DNA of 64,000 nt. It comes from Polycladidibacter stylochi (GTDB taxonomy: Bacteria; Pseudomonadota; Alphaproteobacteria; Rhizobiales; Stappiaceae). The DNA is taken from the NCBI RefSeq assembly GCF_001562055.1, contig NZ_LLWE01000027.1, positions 62,001 to 126,000 of the forward strand. The letters run 5' to 3'. The translations under genes were made by a program, and so were the position numbers. Under the pieces are notes generated by a model that did no database searches, had not been told where the DNA came from, and saw nothing but the letters and a program-made list of their open reading frames with translations. Position 1 is the first letter of the stretch. Every line of letters begins with the position of its first letter. Below, in pieces: positions 1-10,376 of this stretch.

Positions 1-303
1 ATAGTCATTCTCGCCACTTGTGAGCGCTGCACAAAACGCCGATAAGTGGCGTTTGGCTTCCATTGTTGGAGCCTTTGCAATGAGGTGTCCAAGCGCCGTT
101 GCCAAATCTTGAATAAAGGCAAAGTCTTGTAATAAATAGCTTTTATAGTCTTCACAGTCTAAGGTGCCGTCGCCAAGCGCACAGGTAAATGGGTGTCTTG
201 TTGCTTCTTCCCAGCTACTGGCACAGCATGCGACTAGCCAGTCTGTAAACGCTGCATCGGGGTTTAGGGCCTTGTAGTTTAAGTAGGATAACTTGGCTGT
301 CAT
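1..303 (-). CDS. tenA: TenA-family protein (thiaminase II-like), 3' end cut by window
   Basis: Reading leftward from ATG at 303 gives 101 residues without a stop, running off the window edge. The stretch DYKSYLLQDFAFIQDLATAL, preceded by a compact helical segment with an FTCALGDGTL turn, fits the N-terminal half of TenA/THI-4 (PqqC-fold) proteins. These hydrolyse aminopyrimidines in thiamin salvage or degrade thiamin. A purine-rich GGGGGAGAT lies just upstream of the start. The catalytic Cys and Glu of TenA lie further C-terminal and cannot be checked, so function within the family is inference; family assignment is fairly secure. Confidence 0.7.
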   Translation of the reverse strand, partial: MTAKLSYLNYKALNPDAAFTDWLVACCASSWEEATRHPFTCALGDGTLDCEDYKSYLLQDFAFIQDLATALGHLIAKAPTMEAKRHLSAFCAALTSGENDY

Positions 304-464
304 ACGATATCTCCCCCGTGATTACGCGGCAAAACCAATTAGTAAGAGCATGCAACTGGATAGCAATGGTTACTAACGTACAAATACTTGTTTCCCTTTA
401 TAAATGCGGGAAATGTCCTTAACCTGACTTTCAGTGTTTGAGAGATTTTGAATTCGATAACAAG

Positions 465-1469
465 CTATGGCGCTTCAAATGCGCCGCTCGCTTCAGAGCG
501 CACAATTGCATCAATTATGCGCATGTTTTGTATCGCATCATCAACGCCGTAGGGGAGGTTTTCCTCGCCGCGCACTGCTTGAGAAAATAATTCAGCCTGC
601 CGCTGGTATTGATCGCAAGCCTCAATCCTTTCAATTTCAAGAGCTCTATCCCCGAGTATAGCGCCGTCATCCAGACGCAGAAAAACCTCAGCATTTTCAG
701 GAGCATTGAATGGAATTAGTATCTCCAATCGCTTTTTGGTGCCGATGAGATTTAAACGCTGATAGGGGACAGATTGTGTCGACACCGAAAATTCGGCCCG
801 CCGACCATCACCATAATCCAACAGGCAGCTGGTTCTGCGATCGGTACAAAAATGTGGATCACGATCAAAGAGACCAAGAACGCGAGCGGGCTCAGCTTCA
901 AAAAAATATCTTGATGCAACAATAGGATAGCAGCCAATATCCATGAGGCCACCACCGCCGGTGTTTAGCTGGTTACGTATATTGGCTTGCTCTGTGTTGT
1001 TGTAACAAAAGGCGCCTTGTACCAGCCAGAGCTCACCCAATTCACCTGCACGGACAATTTCGCGTGCCCGCTGCCACTGGGGATGAGCGCGTACCATAAA
1101 GGCTTCCATGACCAGTCGTTCACGCGGAAGCTCTTGTAATTGTTTAGCTTCTTCAGCGTTCATCGCTATTGGTTTTTCGCAAAGAACGTGTTTTCCAGCG
1201 CGAACCGCTTCTATGGTCAGGGGGATATGTAAGTTGTTGGGGAGGGGATTATAAATAACATCGATATCAGGATCGGCGAGCAGCTCGGCGTATGTACCGT
1301 AGGTTTTTGGTATACCAAACTCCCCGGCAAAATCTTTGGCTGCCTGCAAGCTGCGCGAGGCGATGGCAGTAACTGAAACACCTTGTGCCTTTAAAAGCGC
1401 CGGGACAACCTTTTTACGGCCGATTTTGGCGGTTGAAAGGATGCCCCAGTTTATAGTTTGCTGTTCCAT
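465..1469 (-). CDS. Gfo/Idh/MocA-family NAD(P)-dependent oxidoreductase
   Basis: 334 residues, normal for the family. The N-terminal Rossmann segment (about residues 7-25, WGILSTAKIG) binds NAD(P). The family's catalytic-lysine motif CEKP is at 97-100, followed by the alpha/beta C-terminal domain with GGGGLMDIGCYP. The best match in architecture is to D-xylose 1-dehydrogenase / dihydrodiol dehydrogenase-like members, but substrate cannot be read from sequence. It starts 42 bases after the stop of the AGE-family gene, so the two are probably co-transcribed and act on related sugars. Cytoplasmic. Confidence 0.9.
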   Translation of the reverse strand: MEQQTINWGILSTAKIGRKKVVPALLKAQGVSVTAIASRSLQAAKDFAGEFGIPKTYGTYAELLADPDIDVIYNPLPNNLHIPLTIEAVRAGKHVLCEKPIAMNAEEAKQLQELPRERLVMEAFMVRAHPQWQRAREIVRAGELGELWLVQGAFCYNNTEQANIRNQLNTGGGGLMDIGCYPIVASRYFFEAEPARVLGLFDRDPHFCTDRRTSCLLDYGDGRRAEFSVSTQSVPYQRLNLIGTKKRLEILIPFNAPENAEVFLRLDDGAILGDRALEIERIEACDQYQRQAELFSQAVRGEENLPYGVDDAIQNMRIIDAIVRSEASGAFEAP

Positions 1470-1511
1470 GTTGATTCCCCCGAGTTCACCCTGGGGGATA
1501 TGCTGGGATGA

Positions 1512-2690
1512 TTACAGCAATAATTCAAGCCCTTCTTGCTGTTCACTGAAGTTGCGCAGTTCGGCAATAGCACAAATAATATGGTAGAGAGTTGAGGCCG
1601 GTGCGGCTTCTTCGACAAATGTGCCTTCAGGGGTGAGCTTATCACGCCACAATCCTGCTGGAGCATCGGCAATGAAGTGCTTCAAAGCATCAAGCCCTTG
1701 AGCCAAGGATTTTTGATAGAGTTCAGCCTCTTCGGCGCTTTCGGCATGCAAGAGCAGGCTTAGCGATGCTTTCACCCATTCGGTTTGCCCCCAAAGACGC
1801 GCTAGAGGGTCGCGCATGTTAAAGTCAACATCAATGCCCATCACTGTCGCGTTCCGGTCAAAGTCAACACCATGTTCGTAGGCTATCGTAAACAAGCGCT
1901 TGGCTGCTGCAATTGCTGCTTTGTTTTGGTCGCGCTTACCGGCCCAACGCAACAACAGCCATGCCCATTCAAACAAGTGGCCAGGTTCTACCTCGCGGCC
2001 CAATTCGCCCTCAGCTGGTTGCCAATCAAGTGCAAAGAACTCGCGTAGAACGCCACTTTCGCTATCTAGCAGTTTCTCAAGGCAAACTTTAGCCAGCATA
2101 TCGGCCAGTTCAGCCCATGGGCCTTCAGGGTCAATAGCTTCGAGAGCTTGTGAAGCTTCGAACATATGCATATGTGGGTTGGCGCAGAGCGGTGCGCTGG
2201 GGGGCATTGTGCTCTGGAAACCAATTTCCGGGTGCGCATAATTTGCTTTGATAAATGCGAAAAGTGCGCGTGCTTTTGCCAGTGCTTCGTCCTTATGCTC
2301 TGGCATCGTGTCGGCAACGCTGGCGTAGCTTAGAAGTGCAAAAGCCTGATTATAAAGGTCAAAGGTTTCATCTACCAACTTGCCTTCTACGTCGATCAGT
2401 GCACCGAAGCTGCCATTTTCCAACTGGAAAGCATCATGATAATGCTGATAACCATGTAATGCGGCCTCTTGCCATGGGCCTTGCCAGCCCAATCGGCCAG
2501 CTTCACAAAACACATAAACCATTCTGGGGTTGACGCGTGAGCGCAGTGGTACTTGACTTGCGGTGCCGTCCAACTCAATGGTTTCGGCAAAGCCACCACG
2601 CTCTTTCAGGCCGCCCACATTCCACCACAAGGGCAAACAGGATTGAAATAGCCATTCTTCCAGATATTTTCTATGTGCGACAACACTCAC
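1512..2690 (-). CDS. AGE-family sugar epimerase/isomerase
   Basis: 392 residues, the usual size of N-acylglucosamine 2-epimerase / mannose isomerase (alpha6/alpha6-barrel) proteins. Family landmarks are visible: an Arg-rich RSRVNPRMVYVF segment (about 50-61), NPHMHMFEA (about 171-179) and EPGHLFEWAWLL (about 235-246), which supply barrel His/Glu residues. Members interconvert mannose/fructose/glucose or epimerise GlcNAc; which one applies here is unknown. It is first in a two-gene unit with the Gfo/Idh/MocA dehydrogenase, pointing to sugar catabolism. Nearly all of the protein matches the family, so the assignment is secure while the substrate is not. Confidence 0.88.
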   Translation of the reverse strand: MSVVAHRKYLEEWLFQSCLPLWWNVGGLKERGGFAETIELDGTASQVPLRSRVNPRMVYVFCEAGRLGWQGPWQEAALHGYQHYHDAFQLENGSFGALIDVEGKLVDETFDLYNQAFALLSYASVADTMPEHKDEALAKARALFAFIKANYAHPEIGFQSTMPPSAPLCANPHMHMFEASQALEAIDPEGPWAELADMLAKVCLEKLLDSESGVLREFFALDWQPAEGELGREVEPGHLFEWAWLLLRWAGKRDQNKAAIAAAKRLFTIAYEHGVDFDRNATVMGIDVDFNMRDPLARLWGQTEWVKASLSLLLHAESAEEAELYQKSLAQGLDALKHFIADAPAGLWRDKLTPEGTFVEEAAPASTLYHIICAIAELRNFSEQQEGLELLL

Positions 2691-2997
2691 GGGTTCGTCT
2701 CCGGTTCATTATGTTCTAATCTAGCAAAAAACATGCACAGCAACCAATGGCAAGAATTTGGCATGGCGAAGTGCGTGAAGAGATTTCTAGGTCTTAAATA
2801 GAATCTAGCATTTTTTGGTGAAAAGAGTAGCTGTAAACAGACATAAAGAGATATTTTGTACTACAATTTCCACATACTGTCCAACAATGGTGCGAGCATC
2901 ACCTTAATTAACGCGAATAGCTTTAATGGAACTGGATTGAAAAGCCGTACTCTTGCTAGTGCATTGCCTAGTATAAAAGGGGCGGATAACAAGAGGG
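2691..2997. other. Intergenic, AGE-gene promoter side
   Basis: About 300 AT-rich bases between the AGE-family start and the tRNA-Thr 3' end. It should hold the promoter for the leftward sugar genes. I see no convincing ORF, hairpin or repeat in it. Confidence 0.5.
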
Positions 2998-3073
2998 TGG
3001 TGCCGCTGATAGGACTTGAACCTACGACCCACGCATTACGAATGCGTTGCTCTACCATCTGAGCTACAGCGGC
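2998..3073 (-). tRNA. tRNA-Thr (anticodon CGU)
   Basis: On the minus strand a full cloverleaf folds: acceptor GCCGCTG/CAGCGGC, D-arm GCTC...GAGC, anticodon stem ACGCA/TGCGT with loop TTCGTAA (anticodon CGT), and T-arm with GGTTCAAGTCC. The 3' CCA is encoded (TGG at 2998-3000 on the plus strand). It decodes ACG. It stands alone, downstream of the HemY gene and in the same direction. Confidence 0.97.
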
Positions 3074-3253
3074 ACGAATTATGCCGAGCACAACTTCTTG
3101 AATACAAAAGCTACCGCTAAGTTTCAAGGGCAGATTTAAAATGACGCACAGCCTCAATTTTAACCAATTGCAAGAAGTTTATTGGCAACTTGAAAATGAA
3201 AATGAGGCCGATTAAGAACCGGCCCCATCCATAATAATTGATATATTTATCAG

Positions 3254-5179
3254 TTATTTGAAGAACTTATAGTTTCCTTCGTTTGGTGTTTTTTTCTCTT
3301 CCTCTTCGGTTCCCGGATCGTCTGGCATATGGCCTAAAGGAAACTCAACGAGGTTTTCAGCTCTAGGACTGTCGGAGCCTGTAGTTGTTTTTGCCGCAAT
3401 ATTTAATGTGCTTTTAAAGGGGACTTTTGCCCGTTTCTCGACTTCCAGTTTCTTAGCTTCGGCCAGCAATCCCTCGCCTTTGGCTAATGGTTGCTTGGGG
3501 TGCGAAGTTTGGTCTAAAATCGGTTCATTATCGTGCGAAACTGTGTGCAAATCGGCTCTTTGGGTTTCATCAGCACTTTTATCGGCGGCGTGATCGATAT
3601 TAGGTGAAACAATTTCATCTACTGGAGGTTTTTCTTCAGTCTGTGGCGCTTGTTGTTGCTTTGAGGATAAGCCTTGAGCACCTGCCGGCACCGCTGTGGT
3701 ATCGGTTTCAACTTCAATAGTAGAAGCGGTATCGACCTTGCCAGTGTTATCCTCTGGTTCGATCACCTTTTCCGGAGTTGCAGATTTTATTCCATTCGTA
3801 TCTTGAGGCGTGGAAGCATGTGTGCCGCTTTGAATGAGCTGAGGAGCTTCCAACAAGCTATCGTCGATATGCTCGATTTGCGGTTGTTCGTTTTGGGCTT
3901 GTTCTGGATAGCCCCATTCGTAGGCGTCCAGGCGTCCTGTTTTGGGTGAGACAGGGCCCCAGTTGGCAGAAACAACACCGTCGGCAATCCAGACTTTATC
4001 TTGCGGTGCGCGTACAGCCCGCGCCAACCATTCGCGAACCCGTCCCTGATCACCGCTTTCCAGTTCGTCTAGGTCGGCCATCATTAAAAAGGCGCGTTGT
4101 GTTGGTTCCGAGCGCAGTACTTTTTTCAGTTGCTCGCGTGCTTCTTTAAACTGTTGGGCGTCCAGCGCTGCGGATGCAATTGCTAATGCGCCCTCATTTG
4201 AATGGGGGCGTAGTGATGCCAAGTGTTTAATGCGGGCCATGCGGTCGCTTACCGAATCGCCCATACGAACGTGGGCATAAGCCTCTGCCAAGTCAGGATG
4301 CGGATTAATTTTCCACGTTGTCTCCAGAGTTTTGGAAGCCTTACGAATGTTACCGTGACGGGTGAGCAACCGCGCGGCAACGAGAGAGGCGGCGATAAGG
4401 CTGGTGGCTAAGCCATGGGCTTCGACAGCAAGAGTGCGGGCGCGGTCCGGTTCTTGACTTTCCAACTCAAGCGCACGCGCGGTGAGAATAACCGCGCGGT
4501 GGCGACGCATGGTTGCTTTGTCGATGAGTTTGGCTGCATAGTTCTTTTCGAGTGTCTTTAAGGCCTGTTCCCAATCACCGGCAACGGCCTGATAGCCAAG
4601 TACTGCTTTACCAGCCCATGTCAGCCCCGTATTATCTGTCAAAGCTTCCTCGGCATAATGGCGGGCCGCTTCACCGGCATTGGCACGTTCTGCTTCTAAA
4701 AACAGCCCATGAAGACCAACGGACTTGGTGCGCGGGTCATCAAGCATGGCTTCAAACCGGTTGCGGCTTTCTTCCTGGTTGCCGCTAATTTGGCTGACTT
4801 GTGCAAGTAGCAGTTTAACCGCAGGTTCATTGCCCTTAAGTAGTTTGTCGGCCTCGCTACCAAATTTACGGGCAGTGCTTGTTTGCCCGGCTCCAAGCGC
4901 AAGCAGCCCTTTTGAGAGAGCCTCAAAGCCACGGTCCTGACGGCGACGGCGCATAAAGCGGGAAGCCAGTGCAGGCGAACGCCATATGAGCCGAATTATG
5001 CCCCAAACAATGAATAGGGCAACAATTCCCGCAGCGAGTGCCACTAAAGTAGTGAGCAAGCTTGCCTGAATGCGAAAGCCTTCCCAATCCAGTGTCACAA
5101 CGCCGGGGCGGTCGGCAATCCAGGCACCGCCGAGGGCCAACACAAAAACTATGGCCATATAGATAAGAGCGCGGATCAT
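3254..5179 (-). CDS. hemY: HemY-family TPR membrane protein
   Basis: 641 residues. Two N-terminal transmembrane helices (about 4-20 and 40-65) flank a short periplasmic DxxGxVTLDWEGF-like segment typical of the HemY N domain. TPR-like helical repeats follow to about residue 400, ending with the conserved WIADGVVSANWGPVSP stretch. The C-terminal 200 residues are an acidic, Thr/Gln-rich low-complexity tail. This is the Pfam HemY type (a haem-cluster TPR protein of unclear role), not protoporphyrinogen oxidase. It starts 19 bases after the mitofilin-like gene, in one leftward unit with hemC-hemD, as is usual in alphaproteobacteria. Confidence 0.85.
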   Translation of the reverse strand: MIRALIYMAIVFVLALGGAWIADRPGVVTLDWEGFRIQASLLTTLVALAAGIVALFIVWGIIRLIWRSPALASRFMRRRRQDRGFEALSKGLLALGAGQTSTARKFGSEADKLLKGNEPAVKLLLAQVSQISGNQEESRNRFEAMLDDPRTKSVGLHGLFLEAERANAGEAARHYAEEALTDNTGLTWAGKAVLGYQAVAGDWEQALKTLEKNYAAKLIDKATMRRHRAVILTARALELESQEPDRARTLAVEAHGLATSLIAASLVAARLLTRHGNIRKASKTLETTWKINPHPDLAEAYAHVRMGDSVSDRMARIKHLASLRPHSNEGALAIASAALDAQQFKEAREQLKKVLRSEPTQRAFLMMADLDELESGDQGRVREWLARAVRAPQDKVWIADGVVSANWGPVSPKTGRLDAYEWGYPEQAQNEQPQIEHIDDSLLEAPQLIQSGTHASTPQDTNGIKSATPEKVIEPEDNTGKVDTASTIEVETDTTAVPAGAQGLSSKQQQAPQTEEKPPVDEIVSPNIDHAADKSADETQRADLHTVSHDNEPILDQTSHPKQPLAKGEGLLAEAKKLEVEKRAKVPFKSTLNIAAKTTTGSDSPRAENLVEFPLGHMPDDPGTEEEEKKTPNEGNYKFFK

Positions 5180-5198
5180 CTTTGTGTTTCCTCCGGCA

Positions 5199-7091
5199 TT
5201 ACTGGGTTACGCTGCCAAGCGAAACCAAAACTTCATTGGTGATTTGTTTAACAAGCGCATCTGCTGCAAGGCGTGCTTGGGCATGGTCGGCCCAGTCGGC
5301 ACCGGCTTCTTGCATGGCTTCTGGCAAGCGCTGATAAGCTGCGAGTGCAGCGGCTAAATCACCTTTTTCAACTTTCACTTCCATTTGCCCCAATATAGCG
5401 CCTGGGGTTGTTCCGGCTTCATCCGACGGGCGGCGAATAGAAACGAGTGACTGCGCACTTGTTAGCAGGCGGTCCACCACACCCTGATCGGGCTTTTGCA
5501 GTTGTGCCTTGCTCATTGCGCGGGCAGCCTCGCCAAAGCTGGCAATCAATTCGGCATTTGTGGGAATACCAAGGCGGGCAAATTCGTCCAGCTTGCTAAA
5601 ATCGAACTGGCCTTGTGGTACAACAGCCTTAACGGCTGTAAGCTCGGCAGCATAAGGTTTGCCGCTCTCAACGCTTGCGCTGAGTGAGGATACGGCAATG
5701 GCGCGTGCAGCGCGTTCTTGTGCGCTGGCAGAACCGACTTTGCTTTCCACATTTGCCAAGCTGGCACTTAGCTTGCCAAGTGATTGCGTGTGGGCATCGA
5801 CATCTTTTTGCTGCTGGCTCAATGTGCGCATCAACTCGGTGAGCTCGCCTTGCATGCTGGCAAGCGAGGTGGAAAGCGTTGCCCCTTGCTCACCTTGTTG
5901 TTTGGCAAGGGCTGTGCTGGAGACTTCCATATCTTGCAAACGGGTTTGTAGGGAAGCCAGCGTACCGATGCTTTTTTGCAGGCCCTGTTGTGTTTTTTCC
6001 AAGCTGTTTTGCTGGGCTTTTAACGTTTCAAAATCAACGCTAGCCTGTGTTTGTACCTTTGTAAGCTCACTCAGCTTGCTTTGAACCTTGGCAAGCGTTT
6101 CGTTAACATTTATCAGAGCCGGACCATCGCCCCCTTGCCCTTTGGCTATTGCCTGCTCAAGCTTTGTGAGCTGCTGTGTTAACTGGCTTACGGTTTGACT
6201 ATCGTCGGTGCTGTTGCCGATTGCGGCATTGATTTCGTCAATGCGTTTTGTTTGCGCTGTTATTTTTTGTTCAAGGCCCGTAAGCTCTTGCTGGTTTGCG
6301 CCATCGTTACCCTTGTTTTGCAGGGCAGCAATTTTACCTTCCAAGTCCTGAAGGCGCTGTTCGTTCGCATCAAAGATACCGCGCATGAGCGCTATTTGGT
6401 CGGCTTGCGGTGCCGTGAGTACTTTTAAATAACCTGCCTGATGAGCACCATAGAGACCGCCCAAAACAAGCGCTGCCCCGAAAACGGAACCAAGAAGCGC
6501 ACCAGTGAGTGCGCCGGAGCCTGATTTTTTGCTCGCCTGTGGTTGGTTGCCTGCAGTTGTTGTTTGTTGGGTAGACTGTGTGTTTTTGGCTCTCTCTTTG
6601 GCTTTTGTATCTGCTGCTTTTTCGCTTTTCGGCTTTTCTTGCGCCTTCACTGCTGCGTCTTTTGTCGCTTGCGCCGTGTTGGCAGCTTTGGTGCTTGCCG
6701 TCTTTGTTGGGGGAACTGCGCTTTTGTTGTTTGCGCGATCGTTGTCTTTAACGGCAGCCTTATTGTCTGTTGTTTTTGTTGCCGCTACAGGGGGTTCGCT
6801 TGTTTTACTATCTGGCTTGTCGTGAGCGGCCTTATTGGTACTTCTTGGTGCCGTTGTAGATGTCGACGTTTCTTTTGCAGGACTGTCCGAAGGCGTTGTA
6901 GCTTTTTCTGCTGCTGCTTCGGGTGCCGACTGGTTTTGAGGCGTAGGAATGTCTTTGCTCGCGACTTCTTTAGCGTCTAAATCAATCGTGATGTTTTTTG
7001 CATTATCACTTTGAGCGCTGCCAGTTTTACGCCTTTGCCCGCTCTTGGCGCTTGTTTGTCCTGCCCCAGAGGTTTTTCTTTCACCGGCCAT
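5199..7091 (-). CDS. Mitofilin-like inner-membrane protein (alphaproteobacterial Mic60 type)
   Basis: 630 residues in four parts. Residues 1-190 are a cytoplasmic, Lys/Thr/Ala-rich disordered segment. One transmembrane helix follows at about 194-215 (GALTGALLGSVFGAALVLGG). A long coiled coil spans about 230-450. The helical C-terminal domain (about 455-630) contains the SKLDEFARLGIPTNAEL segment typical of COG4223/mitofilin. In other alphaproteobacteria this protein next to HemY is the bacterial counterpart of Mic60 and helps shape inner-membrane invaginations; here that role is inferred from architecture and neighbourhood. It lies between hemD (148 bases upstream) and the HemY gene. Confidence 0.8.
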   Translation of the reverse strand: MAGERKTSGAGQTSAKSGQRRKTGSAQSDNAKNITIDLDAKEVASKDIPTPQNQSAPEAAAEKATTPSDSPAKETSTSTTAPRSTNKAAHDKPDSKTSEPPVAATKTTDNKAAVKDNDRANNKSAVPPTKTASTKAANTAQATKDAAVKAQEKPKSEKAADTKAKERAKNTQSTQQTTTAGNQPQASKKSGSGALTGALLGSVFGAALVLGGLYGAHQAGYLKVLTAPQADQIALMRGIFDANEQRLQDLEGKIAALQNKGNDGANQQELTGLEQKITAQTKRIDEINAAIGNSTDDSQTVSQLTQQLTKLEQAIAKGQGGDGPALINVNETLAKVQSKLSELTKVQTQASVDFETLKAQQNSLEKTQQGLQKSIGTLASLQTRLQDMEVSSTALAKQQGEQGATLSTSLASMQGELTELMRTLSQQQKDVDAHTQSLGKLSASLANVESKVGSASAQERAARAIAVSSLSASVESGKPYAAELTAVKAVVPQGQFDFSKLDEFARLGIPTNAELIASFGEAARAMSKAQLQKPDQGVVDRLLTSAQSLVSIRRPSDEAGTTPGAILGQMEVKVEKGDLAAALAAYQRLPEAMQEAGADWADHAQARLAADALVKQITNEVLVSLGSVTQ

Positions 7092-7239
7092 ACATGTCTC
7101 CCAAGACTATTTGCTCAAGCGTTGTGCGCCGCCATTTGTACTATGGCAGGTTCTACCCTATGCCAAAAGCACGACTTTATACGCTCTTTACAACAGAACC
7201 CTTAGCCGAACGTTGCCATAATACGTTAATGCAATGCTC

Positions 7240-7971
7240 TTAGGTTTTTGGTTCTCTTGTTAAAAGCGCAAATAGCGCTTGTTCTGTCGGTCTATCGGGC
7301 CAAGTACAAGGAGCAATGCCTTCCATGACTTGGGCCACTTGATGCGAGATACAAAACGCTTTTACAGAGTTAATGGGCAATGTGATTTTATCAAGGCAGA
7401 CGAACTGCCTAAATATAATCGCTGTGCGTTTTGAATATAGTAGTACACAGCCAATTTGCCCTGCTCGTAGTAACCCTAGGGTGGAATTGGATAATTTCTC
7501 GCTGGCTGCCATTTGGTAAAGTGGGACTTCATGGCAGTGGATACCCGCCCGTTGTAAGGCTGCCCCCATATTAAAGGCGCGGTTTTGTGCACAAAGATAA
7601 AGCACATGGTGGTTATCAGCTTGCGGGTCCAGCTTTGTACTCAACAGTTGGGCAAGTTGCGGCGCAGTGCCCCCCCCGGCCGTGACGTTTGTAAAGCCCG
7701 CTTTACGGGCATGAAGTGCTGTTGCCTCGCCAACTGTATAAACGGGATGGTTTCGTAAGCTGCCCGTCAAACCGAGTTCGCAGGCGGCATCCACCGCCCT
7801 TGCACTGGTAAAGACCACAGGTGCATTTACAGCCGTACGCGGGAGCTTGGGTGGCTCCAGCAACTGAAAGTGCAGCAGCGGCTCTATGATCACCTCGTGC
7901 CCCAGCGCCCGCAGCATTTGCGCGGTTTTTTCCGCTTGCGGTTGGGCGCGGGTGACGAGAATACGCATCAA
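7240..7971 (-). CDS. hemD: Uroporphyrinogen-III synthase
   Basis: 243 residues. HemD closes and isomerises hydroxymethylbilane to uroporphyrinogen III in tetrapyrrole synthesis. Sequence identity is low in this family, but the N-terminal [21 protein letters not shown], the [12 protein letters not shown] turn and the VYTVGEATA segment are characteristic. The start ATG overlaps the last four bases of hemC (ATGA), giving translational coupling with the preceding pathway enzyme. Length and context make the call firm. Confidence 0.9.
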   Translation of the reverse strand: MMRILVTRAQPQAEKTAQMLRALGHEVIIEPLLHFQLLEPPKLPRTAVNAPVVFTSARAVDAACELGLTGSLRNHPVYTVGEATALHARKAGFTNVTAGGGTAPQLAQLLSTKLDPQADNHHVLYLCAQNRAFNMGAALQRAGIHCHEVPLYQMAASEKLSNSTLGLLRAGQIGCVLLYSKRTAIIFRQFVCLDKITLPINSVKAFCISHQVAQVMEGIAPCTWPDRPTEQALFALLTREPKT

Positions 7972-8918
7972 ACCACCAGAAAGTCGGGTCCGGCTTTGGC
8001 TTTCAGCGCTTGCCCTGCTTGGCGGCCTAACGCCTCGGCCTCGCTTGCTGCGCCGGAGATGGTGATCTCGAAGCTCTCGCTACCATCGGGCTTAATCACC
8101 TCGCCGCGAAATGAAATGGTATCGCCTTCGATTTTCGACAGACCGCCAATGGGTGTGCGGCACGAGCCATCCATTTCGGCCAGAAACGCGCGTTCCAGTG
8201 TCAGGCGCTGCTCGGTTGGCATATCGTGAATGGCGCTGAGCAAGCCGTGAATAACCGCGTCACCTTCGCGGGTTTCGATGCAAATAGCCCCTTGGCCCAC
8301 CGCTGGCAAAAACTGCTCTTCATCCAGCAGGCATGTGACATGCTCTGTCAGCTCAAGACGGCGCAGGCCCGCGTGAGCGAGCAAAGTGGCATCCACAGCC
8401 CCTTCTGCCAATTTGCGCAAACGGGTTTGTAAATTTCCGCGATACATAACCACATCAAGATCGGGACGCAGGCGCTTGAGCTGGGCCTGACGGCGCAATG
8501 ATGACGAGCCGACTACCGCCCCTCTGGGCAAATCTTGCACGCTATTATATTTGGGCGATAAGAACGCATCGCGCACATCTTCACGCGGTAAGAACGTGGA
8601 AAGCACCAGCCCTTCTGGTAAAATTGTTGGCATGTCTTTTGAGGAGTGCACCGCAAGGTCGATGCGGCCATCAAGCAATGCCTCTTCGATTTCCTTGGTA
8701 AAAAGCCCCTTACCACCGGCTTCCGACAGAGGGCGGTCTTGAATCATATCGCCCGATGTCTTGATAATGACAATCTCGAACTGGTCCTCGGCCATATCAT
8801 GGGCCGCCATCAGGCGGGCGCGGGTCTCATGAGCTTGTGCCAGCGCCAATGCACTGCCACGGGTACCGATTTTGATGAGTTTTGTTTGCAATGATCGCAT
8901 CCTCTGGTAAAGGGGCAT
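7968..8918 (-). CDS. hemC: Porphobilinogen deaminase (hydroxymethylbilane synthase)
   Basis: 316 residues. It polymerises four porphobilinogens into hydroxymethylbilane. Visible landmarks: [13 protein letters not shown] near the N-terminus, HSSKDMP (about 91-97) with the catalytic Asp, the Arg-rich [11 protein letters not shown] segment, and Cys253 in GSCRTPIGG, the attachment site of the dipyrromethane cofactor. The start is uncertain: ATG at 8918 gives 316 residues, and ATG at 8900 ([12 protein letters not shown]) is equally possible, with AGAGG directly against it. It is divergent from tsaD with about 80 bases of shared promoter region. Confidence 0.97.
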   Translation of the reverse strand: MPLYQRMRSLQTKLIKIGTRGSALALAQAHETRARLMAAHDMAEDQFEIVIIKTSGDMIQDRPLSEAGGKGLFTKEIEEALLDGRIDLAVHSSKDMPTILPEGLVLSTFLPREDVRDAFLSPKYNSVQDLPRGAVVGSSSLRRQAQLKRLRPDLDVVMYRGNLQTRLRKLAEGAVDATLLAHAGLRRLELTEHVTCLLDEEQFLPAVGQGAICIETREGDAVIHGLLSAIHDMPTEQRLTLERAFLAEMDGSCRTPIGGLSKIEGDTISFRGEVIKPDGSESFEITISGAASEAEALGRQAGQALKAKAGPDFLVV

Positions 8919-8999
8919 ATGGCATTAGGCAATACCTGTCCCGTGGGCCAAAATCAACGCTTGAACCACATGGACGGCTAAATATCTAAGGAGAATAAT

Positions 9000-10115
9000 G
9001 TGCTCACTGTCCTTGGGATCGAAACCAGTTGTGACGAGACCGCCGCGGCCGTTGTGCGGCTTGATGAAAACGGGCAGGGAGAGATTCTCTCCAACATTAT
9101 TCATTCGCAAATTAGCGACCATGAAGCCTTTGGAGGTGTGGTGCCGGAAATCGCGGCCCGCGCCCATATTGCTATTTTGGATAGCCTGATAAAAAAAGCT
9201 ATGACTGAGGCTGGTCTTGCCTATGATGATTTGAGCGCGATTGCCGCCACCGCCGGTCCCGGCCTGATTGGCGGGGTGATCGTGGGCTTGATGAGTGCCA
9301 AGGCCATTGCCATGGCCGCCAACAAGCCGCTATTGGCTATTAACCACCTTGAGGGCCACGCCTTAACCGCCCGGCTGACAAATAAAGTGGCGTTTCCCTA
9401 TTTATTGCTGCTCGTTTCAGGTGGACACACCCAGTTCTTACTGGTGAAGGGCATGGGCGATTATGAGCGCCTTGGCACCACAATCGACGATGCTATTGGT
9501 GAAGCATTTGACAAAACCGCCAAGATGCTGGGGCTTTCCTACCCCGGCGGGCCTGCGGTGGAAAAAGCCGCTGCCCAAGGGGATGCCAAAGCCTACCCTT
9601 TACCCCGGCCACTGCTCGACCGACCGGGCCTTGATATGTCGTTTGCCGGGCTCAAAACCGCTGTGCGCACCGCCGCACTAAAAGAAGAGCCGGTGAGTGA
9701 TTTGGTCGTCAATAACCTGTGTGCCTCGTTTCAGGCGGCGGTTGCCGATGTGATTGGCCAGCGCAGCGCTCGCGCCTTTGCGCTGTTTCAAGAGCGTTTC
9801 CCGCAAACACCGGCGAAAATGGTGATTGCTGGCGGGGTGGCTGCCAACAACGCTATCCGCAGCCGCTTGCAAGAGGTTGCCGCCGCACACAATGGCGAGC
9901 TTGTGGCTCCGCCCCATAAACTGTGTACTGATAACGCGGCCATGATCGCATGGGCAGGTATTGAACAGTTGCGCCACCAGCAGGCGCAAAACGGCACAAT
10001 TCCAAGCGAGAACGGGGTTGATGATGATATGCAGGTAAGCCCGCGCCCGCGCTGGCCACTGGACCAGCTGTCGCAAAGTGTTTTCGGCTCGGGCAAAAAG
10101 GGTGCGAAGGTTTAG
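9000..10115 (+). CDS. tsaD: tRNA N6-adenosine threonylcarbamoyltransferase
   Basis: 371 residues. TsaD transfers threonylcarbamoyl to A37 of ANN-decoding tRNAs with TsaB/TsaE. Family marks: [14 protein letters not shown] at the N-terminus, the metal-binding NHLEGH motif (His116, His120), SGGHTQ (140-145) and the [10 protein letters not shown] phosphate loop. The start is GTG at 9000, placed 6 bases after a strong AAGGAG; the overlapping ATG at 8998 is in the wrong frame. It is divergent from hemC, a common alphaproteobacterial arrangement. Confidence 0.97.
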   Translation: MLTVLGIETSCDETAAAVVRLDENGQGEILSNIIHSQISDHEAFGGVVPEIAARAHIAILDSLIKKAMTEAGLAYDDLSAIAATAGPGLIGGVIVGLMSAKAIAMAANKPLLAINHLEGHALTARLTNKVAFPYLLLLVSGGHTQFLLVKGMGDYERLGTTIDDAIGEAFDKTAKMLGLSYPGGPAVEKAAAQGDAKAYPLPRPLLDRPGLDMSFAGLKTAVRTAALKEEPVSDLVVNNLCASFQAAVADVIGQRSARAFALFQERFPQTPAKMVIAGGVAANNAIRSRLQEVAAAHNGELVAPPHKLCTDNAAMIAWAGIEQLRHQQAQNGTIPSENGVDDDMQVSPRPRWPLDQLSQSVFGSGKKGAKV

Positions 10116-10376
10116 CCTATTCCCTTGAGAAAACCACAAGTACGCGCTGAGGCAATGCATGATTTTTGGGTTGGTTAGAGTTCAAGACAGGATATGAACC
10201 CCCAACCTTTATAGTACGGTTTGCCTAGCGTTTTTAGCTATAGCCGGTGCTCTCGGTCGTTGGCAGGGCAACCGTTTGGCTTTTATAAAGCGCTGGGCGG
10301 GTAAAATACATGATTGACATTGCGCGCAAGTGCGGGCAAAAAACTCCTGTTTTCAATTTAAGGAACTTTGAGACTT

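Noticed and set aside
5659-6980. Long open frames opposite the mitofilin-like gene
   Set aside because: They mirror the low-complexity Ala/Thr/Lys codons of the real gene and encode Cys/Phe-rich nonsense.
10160-10260. tRNA-like fragment between tsaD and the asd leader (GGTTCATATCC on the minus strand)
   Set aside because: Only a weak T-loop-like stretch; T-stem and anticodon stem do not pair well, and no acceptor stem can be formed. At best a decayed remnant.
10314-10342. TTGACA at 10314-10319 as asd promoter -35
   Set aside because: No acceptable -10 at the right spacing, so not listed as a promoter.
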